Source: an uncultured bacterium
Lineage (GTDB): Bacteria; Planctomycetota; UBA1135; GCA-002686595
Length of the DNA: 64,000 nucleotides
Assembly: GCA_938075305.1 (NCBI GenBank)
Contig: CALJGV010000004.1
Coordinates: 62,001-126,000 of the forward strand
Direction: 5' to 3'
Part shown: in pieces, positions 63,591 to 64,000 of the stretch
Layout of the letters: every line of letters begins with the position of its first letter
How positions within the stretch are numbered: the stretch's first letter is position 1
Notes under the pieces: generated by a model
Told to the model about the DNA's origin: nothing
The model's database searches: none
What the model saw: the letters and a program-made list of their open reading frames with translations, nothing else
Position numbers and translations under genes: made by a program

Positions 63591-64000
63591 ATGCTCCACG
63601 CCTCTCCCCTGGACACCTCGCCCCCCTCCGCCGGGGCGGCAGCGGGTCCCGCTCCGGACATCGTCAAGATCCGTAATCTCCGGGCCTGGTCGCTCATCGG
63701 GGTCCATCCCCACGAGCGGGTCCAGCGGCAGGAGATCCGGATCGACGTCTGGCTGGAAACGAGCCACAGGGCAGCCGCCGCCTCGGACGACATCGCGGAC
63801 GCCCTCGACTACTCGGCGGTGGCCCGGGCCTTCCGCGAGCACGCCGGCCGGTCGACCCACCAGCTCATCGAGACCCTGGGCGAGGAGCTCGCGACCATCG
63901 CCCTCGACCAGTTCGGCGCCCGCGCCGTACGCCTCTCCGTGGAGAAGCCCGGGGCCGTCCCTGGCACCGACGCCGTCGGCATCGAGATCGAGCGACGGCG
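63591..64000 (+). CDS. folB: Dihydroneopterin aldolase, truncated by the window edge
   Basis: The open frame from ATG 63591 runs out of the window after 136 residues. Motifs are LIGVHPHERVQRQEI, SDDIADALDYSAV, IETLGEELA and VEKPGAVPGTDAVGI. FolB splits dihydroneopterin in folate synthesis. A TATCAT box at 63576-63581 precedes the ATG. The divergent neighbour queD also starts from pterin precursors. Confidence 0.92.
   Translation, partial: MLHASPLDTSPPSAGAAAGPAPDIVKIRNLRAWSLIGVHPHERVQRQEIRIDVWLETSHRAAAASDDIADALDYSAVARAFREHAGRSTHQLIETLGEELATIALDQFGARAVRLSVEKPGAVPGTDAVGIEIERR

Overview
The window is a very GC-rich (about 70% by eye), gene-dense bacterial chromosome segment. It has no visible rRNA, tRNA, CRISPR array, transposase or prophage. 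The lineage that fits best is Planctomycetota, probably a deep branch like the Saltatorellus/Poly30 group; this is inference from content. The signs are two ECF-type sigma factor/serine-threonine kinase modules, a TPR protein carrying two RNA polymerase alpha-CTD-like domains, large secreted lipoproteins, a secreted protein with a C-terminal domain I associate with that group, and low use of Shine-Dalgarno sites. Coordinates are given with starts re-chosen where the longest open frame ran too far upstream.

Layout. 1-2378: the end of an M18 aminopeptidase (+), then a minus-strand operon of a SUI1/YciH factor, a DUF455 ferritin-like protein and an ATP-grasp-like protein. 2622-17127: secreted and signalling genes, with two sigma/kinase pairs (3757-7157 and 14015-17127), a GT-C-like membrane protein, a 1,131-residue lipoprotein and a coiled-coil membrane protein. 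The 12531-12930 gap holds terminators and a possible structured transcript with an 11-codon micro-ORF. 17128-22165: a candidate ncRNA region bounded by two minus-strand terminators, pqiB-pqiA, an EamA permease and a NodT-type outer-membrane lipoprotein. 22274-28231: an M28 peptidase facing a cutC-nagB-ROK-like-SSS amino-sugar operon. 28332-36022: a membrane protein, then a minus-strand run of gltA, pepA, an ETF-QO gene, a moaD-moaE fusion and ssb.

36228-48424: a PilZ gene, then a large information-processing block on the minus strand: prmC, a membrane protein, prfA, rpmE, maf, a histone-tailed HhH-GPD-like protein, rpsP, ffh and murA. Divergent from it are the TPR/alpha-CTD protein and ruvA. 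48434-58192: a large HEEAH lipoprotein, ribD, mdh, a small membrane protein, an SGNH-MBOAT acyl-transfer pair and miaB. 58438-64000: two small lipoproteins (one HELTH zincin-like), an ABC exporter whose three genes overlap queD, and the start of folB.

How it works together. Housekeeping genes (translation, SRP, murein, TCA, queuosine, folate, riboflavin and molybdopterin synthesis) alternate with envelope and signalling genes. The most unusual items are the DUF455/ATP-grasp pair coupled to SUI1, the histone-tailed glycosylase-like protein, the TPR-tandem-alpha-CTD protein, a PqiB protein with a C-terminal domain resembling an inactive trypsin fold, and two candidate small RNAs at 12619-12861 (+) and 17284-17516 (-). 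All functions are read from sequence motifs; no database search was run.
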